From contig NW_027192201.1 of the NCBI RefSeq assembly GCF_041956535.1, positions 548,206 to 612,205 on the forward strand: a stretch of 64,000 nt of DNA, given 5' to 3'. Below the pieces are notes generated by a model. That model saw nothing but the letters and a program-made list of their open reading frames with translations. It did not search any database and was not told the DNA's origin. Each line of letters starts with the position of its first letter. Position 1 is the stretch's first letter. A program made the position numbers and the translations under genes. The stretch comes from Calcarisporiella thermophila CBS 279.70. Its lineage: Eukaryota > Calcarisporiellomycota. This document shows positions 59,901 through 64,000 of this stretch, one piece after another.

Positions 59901-62900
59901 TATTAGTGTTGAGTTAATGGTGAAGGAAATATTTGATAAATTACGCCGGTGTGATAGAGCAATTAAAGCTCGTGCTGATGGTGGCCAGCAGAGATTAACG
60001 GATATTACTTTGCGATGGCAACATACTGTGTTGCAACTGTTGAATTTCAGATTACTCCGATTTTTAAAATATCCTTTTTTTTTATTTTATTGATGCTTTC
60101 ATTCTTTTTAATGCTAACATATTTTCCTTAACATACACATACATGGTCTTCGATGTCCTTTAGTCTCCTGCATTATATTAAGTATTCGCTGTCGTATCTA
60201 GATAACCGGCATATGTATCAGGTGGTGGAATCATTCGCCATTAATATAATGGTAACCTAATCATATTATTGTATCTAGAACCCCTCTGACCTTGTTATGC
60301 TATCCAACAGAAAATGCAAATTGATATTAAGATACTTCGCTCTTTAAATGACCCCGGTCGAGATAAGCCTGTATGGTTTAACGAGTCCGAGTTATTGACA
60401 AGAGTTATGGTTATATGTATAGCAAAACTTCTTAAAATCAGGTAAGGGTATACTATCATCTGAATTTATTTGCAGACTCACTAATTCTATCTTTATAGAG
60501 GACAATCGGATCTTTCCACTGAGCTCGTGCACGGGGCCCTGCAGAGCCTCCATTCTCATAAAATAGAATGGTCAGCAGAAACTATGAATTGGTTCCCAGA
60601 AACTGTACGGTCTTATTTCGAAGGACCTGGAGCGCTACTTCCTGCTAGACAGCAAATCGTAGAGAATCAAGTATGTTCCTGATGCTGTAGTATTATAACT
60701 TAGTAGGTTGAAGTTGCTTATGTTGAAATCTAGATTCGTCAAATGATACAACGAAGCAAGATGCATAATATTCTAATGATGCCCAATCCCAATGCTCCTG
60801 CTGATGCTGAAAAAAACCTCAGAGACTACTATACTAAGGAAGAGAATCAGCGGTTCTTTTTGTGCACCTTTTGGACAATAATCTTCCTTAAGAAGCAAAT
60901 AGAACCATTCATGGTAGAACGTATCCTTTTTCTGTTTTCTCTCATACTTTCATCTTTTATTATTATTATGTTATTCTTAACACCTTAAATTAGATGCACG
61001 AAAGGTTATGCTCACTTTCCCACCCGCATGTATGTCAACGTATGTCATGGAGTTAATGGACTTTATTTTGGACAAGGATTATGGTGGAATTGATCCAACT
61101 GTGGTAAGTGTTGTTTTCAAAACAATGTTGTGGAGGATTATATAACTTGGTTTTCATATAGCCGCAAAAATTACTTGATGATTTGATTTGGAAGTATCAG
61201 CTTCTCTCATTTGAGCACGTTATTTTCTCTCTCACACATGCGAAGAGGAAAGGAGACATTGCGCTTAAATTCCTTGAATACCTTTTGTTCACCTCGCCAT
61301 CATTCATGGGCCGTGTTGCAAAATGGATGTCTCTTGGATTTAATAGTCGATATTGGACAGAGGTTGATTTTCACGAAAAACTAATGGAATACCTCAAAGA
61401 ATATCCCGAGTATTTCGAGTACGAAGCTTTCGCCATGAATGGTTATGACCACACCACTCGTAAACTTGACCCTCCGCCTTCTGCTGCGATGCCAGTCTAT
61501 TATAACAATATCGTACTACGCTCTACTGCCATATTCGATATTGTGATTGCCCGTCTTATAGAAAATGAACGAAAAGATTTATTGTTACAGCTACTTGAAA
61601 AATACGGGTGCATTTATCAATACCACGCAACTCCTCTCGCCTTCGTACAAGACCTCCTAAATTACTACTACGATTCTTCTATGCTACAAGACCATCAGGT
61701 GATGAAACGTATACTCTTTTTGCTGGGTGAGTAATATGTAGGCATATCTTAGGCCATTGTTACTTATCTATTGTTTTATAGATTTCTCGCAATATGAAAT
61801 CATACCAGACTTGGTTCAATTTGTGGAAGGTGCCGAATTCTCAGATTTTTCACCTGGACTAGGATTTGACCTTTCATATTTCGAGAAAGTCATCGTGAAA
61901 CTTGCCGATAGTAATCGATTGTTTAACTTTTTTTATATTTAAAATTTTAATTGCTATATTTTATATTATAGGTTTGAACCATAGTAAATGTGCTCCAAAA
62001 TCATCACCAAACCTGCCAGAGCGACATTTTCGTGAAATTGCAAATCCTGCTGTCCAAGCGCTTTCTATCGCATGCATAGAAATTATGGCGGCGCCCGTGA
62101 GCTCTATTGAAATTGTGGGATATCTACTCGATATCACATTAGCGCGCAGTAAACACAGTACTGGTATCCCTGCTTCCGTTCTTCATGCTGTTGGTCTATT
62201 ACTCTCGTGCTTGCCGGTAGAAAATTTTGTGAAGCCTGTTTGGGCAGAGTTTGCGTTTATGATTTCGTCTGATCCATACCTCTTGGGGTGGTCTGAACCG
62301 TGTCCAATGGTATTTTATAATTCTTATTATAAGAATAACAGTGCACTAAGTGGCTAATATATTGCAGGCACCATCGGGCGGTGATATTTTTGATAATGAG
62401 GCTTTACTTATGTCTGGCGTGGCATTACGCCAAGAGACGGCCACGGCAGTTTTCCCCTACGTATTCAATGACTATACTTTTAATTTACATAACTTCACGA
62501 CAAACACCCCAAACAGCTTTCTCACGCTATATCACAGCCTCTTGCATTACTCGAGTTTAGACCAGTTTTCACTCTTTTTACCATTCTTGCGTTCTATACG
62601 CGAGCAAGCCACAACGGATATACAACTGCTATATGTATGCGCTATAATTGGGCCTGCTTTACATAGAATTGAAAAGCTTCCTGCAATTGCTACTGAGGTT
62701 AAATTTTTTTAAAATATCCCACTACACTATCAGCCACTTACTCTTATTTTAATAGTATGCATTAGAGTTAATGTTAATGGTGAGCAAAGTTACCTGCAAG
62801 CTGGATATAACTATGGTCGGAACTACGAACGCGTTGGAGCGAGTGTATCTCTTTTTGTAAGTTCGATATATATTTTCAATTGAATACTAATTTCTCAATG

Positions 62901-63039
62901 CATTCATATGCCACGTAGGTTCCATGTTAAGCATCTCTTTACTCGCGATACTCAAACAATTACAAGTGTCCAAGAAATTATTCAGACAATGCACCCAACT
63001 GTGAAGGAACGTTTATACAAACTGACGTTGACTGTTTAA
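56976..63039 (+). CDS. MED23: Mediator complex subunit 23
   Basis: A tail-module Mediator subunit linking activators to RNA polymerase II. Start MMNAIEEFRALLVDCLENRL (adjacent ATGs at 56976 and 56979). About twenty small exons. The C-terminal half aligns by eye with animal MED23: SLSYLDNRHMYQVVESFAIN; WKYQLLSFEHVIFSLTHAKR; FMGRVAKWMSLGFNSRYWTE; VYYNNIVLRSTAIFDIVIAR; LLEKYGCIYQYHATPLAFVQ; NLPERHFREIANPAVQALSI; ACIEIMAAPVSSIEIVGYLL; IQLLYVCAIIGPALHRIEKL; ending FHVKHLFTRDTQTIT ... LYKLTLTV. MED23 is absent from the model yeasts, so its presence fits an early-diverging fungus. Exon edges in the N-terminal third are less certain than the rest. Confidence 0.92.
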
Positions 63040-63456
63040 TTAATTCTGAAAATCAACCTTTTTATCTAATGAATTTTAGCGGGTTTTAATGCTAATTAAG
63101 AACCTAAATCGTTCTCAAGCTTTGGGCTAAACAGAAATATTTGGTCATCAAACTAATATAATCCCCACTGATGCACCAGAGGATGCGTTTCTTATTACTT
63201 ACATATTTCTATTGCTGAGAAATATATTCTCGAAGCGGATATTCTGCTTTTCATATGTCACTTTATAACTGAAATTTCATAGTCAGATTTATAAAATGTG
63301 GACCCCTTAACTTTATATGACTGCTAATATTTGTAAACATTAATTTTATATCCCTGTTAAAGTCGAAATTACGAATTTATTTATTCAATTTTCTTAGCGT
63401 TTCTCCCACTTAGACTCAATTGGTGTCAAGAACTTTTCAAGGTATACTGGATTATC
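63040..63456. other. AT-rich spacer, nothing recognised
   Basis: About 415 bp between MED23 and the MTD1-like gene, both on the plus strand; presumably the MTD1 promoter. Confidence 0.4.
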
Positions 63457-64000
63457 ATGTCGGCTGCTCCGGGCGGTAAAATAATCAAAGCTTCTGAAAT
63501 TGCTGCATTTTACAGGTAACATATTTGTAAAAGTGTATAAGCATTTTTAACGAATAACATTTTTGCATTTCTCATATTAAAACATATTAAAGCGATGAGG
63601 TGAAAAAACTTGCCCATTCGCGCTCAGTGAAGCCCAAGCTTGTAGGCTTTCTTGCCAACGCTGATCCTGCTGCTGTTAAGTATGCTGAGTGGACCGGAAA
63701 ATCCTGCAACAATGTAGGAATTGAATTTGAGCTGCGAAAAGTTGACAAACAAGAGCTGGAAGAAGAAATTGTTAAGGCCAATGAAGATAATTCTGTACAT
63801 GGAATTATGGTTTACTACCCTGTTTTTGGTGACAGACAGGTATTTTTCTTATTAACAAACTATATTTTATTATGGTATGTATTAAATTTTATACTTTTAA
63901 ATAATATAGGATCAGTACCTTCAAAACGTAGTTAGCGTGGACAAAGATGTCGAAGGACTTTGCCATAAACATGTTTACAACATGTATCATAATATTCGTT
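63457..64000 (+). CDS. MTD1: NAD-dependent methylenetetrahydrofolate dehydrogenase, 5' part
   Basis: Oxidises 5,10-methylene-THF to methenyl-THF in the cytosolic one-carbon pathway. Exons: 63457-63515 (MSAAPGGKIIKASEIAAFY), from 63592 (SDEVKKLAHSRSVKPKLVGF), and from about 63910 (DQYLQNVVSVDKDVEGLCHK). Family blocks are GFLANADPAAVKYAEWTGKS, GIEFELRKVDKQELEEEI, VHGIMVYYPVFGDRQ and SVDKDVEGLC. The YYPVFGD and VDKDVEGL wording is typical of yeast Mtd1 rather than the bifunctional FolD type. The gene continues past the window edge, so the Rossmann NAD site is not seen. Confidence 0.92.

Overview
The window is nuclear DNA of an intron-rich, AT-rich filamentous fungus. Nearly all genes are cut by short introns (roughly 45-100 bp, GT...AG, many with CTAAT/CTRAC-like branch sites). 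The gene set points to an early-diverging fungus (Mucoromycota-like), because METTL16, MED23, FAM72, NASP, PPIH-type cyclophilin and a PQ-loop SLC66A2-like protein occur together. An NB-ARC/TPR gene and decayed transposons would fit Glomeromycotina, but the exact lineage is inference. All assignments come from reading translations and splice sites by eye; no database search was run.

Layout. 1-6.3 kb: a partial minus-strand gene, a GC-rich spacer, a KEX1-like serine carboxypeptidase (minus) and a METTL16-type RNA methyltransferase (minus). 6.4-14.5 kb: a GATA zinc-finger protein (plus), a long hairpin sequence, mitochondrial Mdj1/DnaJ (minus) and an ankyrin-DIL protein (minus). 14.5-21 kb is a gene-poor accessory zone holding a decayed PIF/Harbinger element, a broken NB-ARC-TPR gene and fragments of a zinc-finger transposon ORF. 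21-28.4 kb: an MCT-like transporter, dihydroxy-acid dehydratase and an SLC35F-type transporter, all plus. 28.5-33.5 kb: an intronless possible winged-helix regulator and a GH15 glycosidase (both minus). 33.5-38.3 kb is gene-poor, with a PPIH cyclophilin and a small coiled-coil ORF. 38.3-51.4 kb: RCC1-like mitochondrial protein, Avl9, a His-rich secreted orphan, FAM72, Aim41, PQ-loop protein, Alg2 and a NASP-like histone chaperone. 51.7-64 kb: CLIP-170-like CAP-Gly protein, endopolyphosphatase, MED23 and the start of Mtd1.

The genes are mostly housekeeping and not a cluster. Several share compartments: secretory/vacuolar (KEX1-like, Alg2, Avl9, Ppn1, PQ-loop, SLC35F), mitochondrial (Mdj1, dihydroxy-acid dehydratase, Aim41, RCC1-like) and nuclear (METTL16, GATA, MED23, NASP, FAM72).

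The most unusual observation is the KEX1-like gene. The catalytic serine of the GESYAG motif is replaced by glycine (GKGYGG). Separately, the two serines of the GGPGCSS oxyanion motif appear to be supplied by a 6-nt microexon whose skipping stays in frame. This suggests a pseudoenzyme with an unusual splicing choice.
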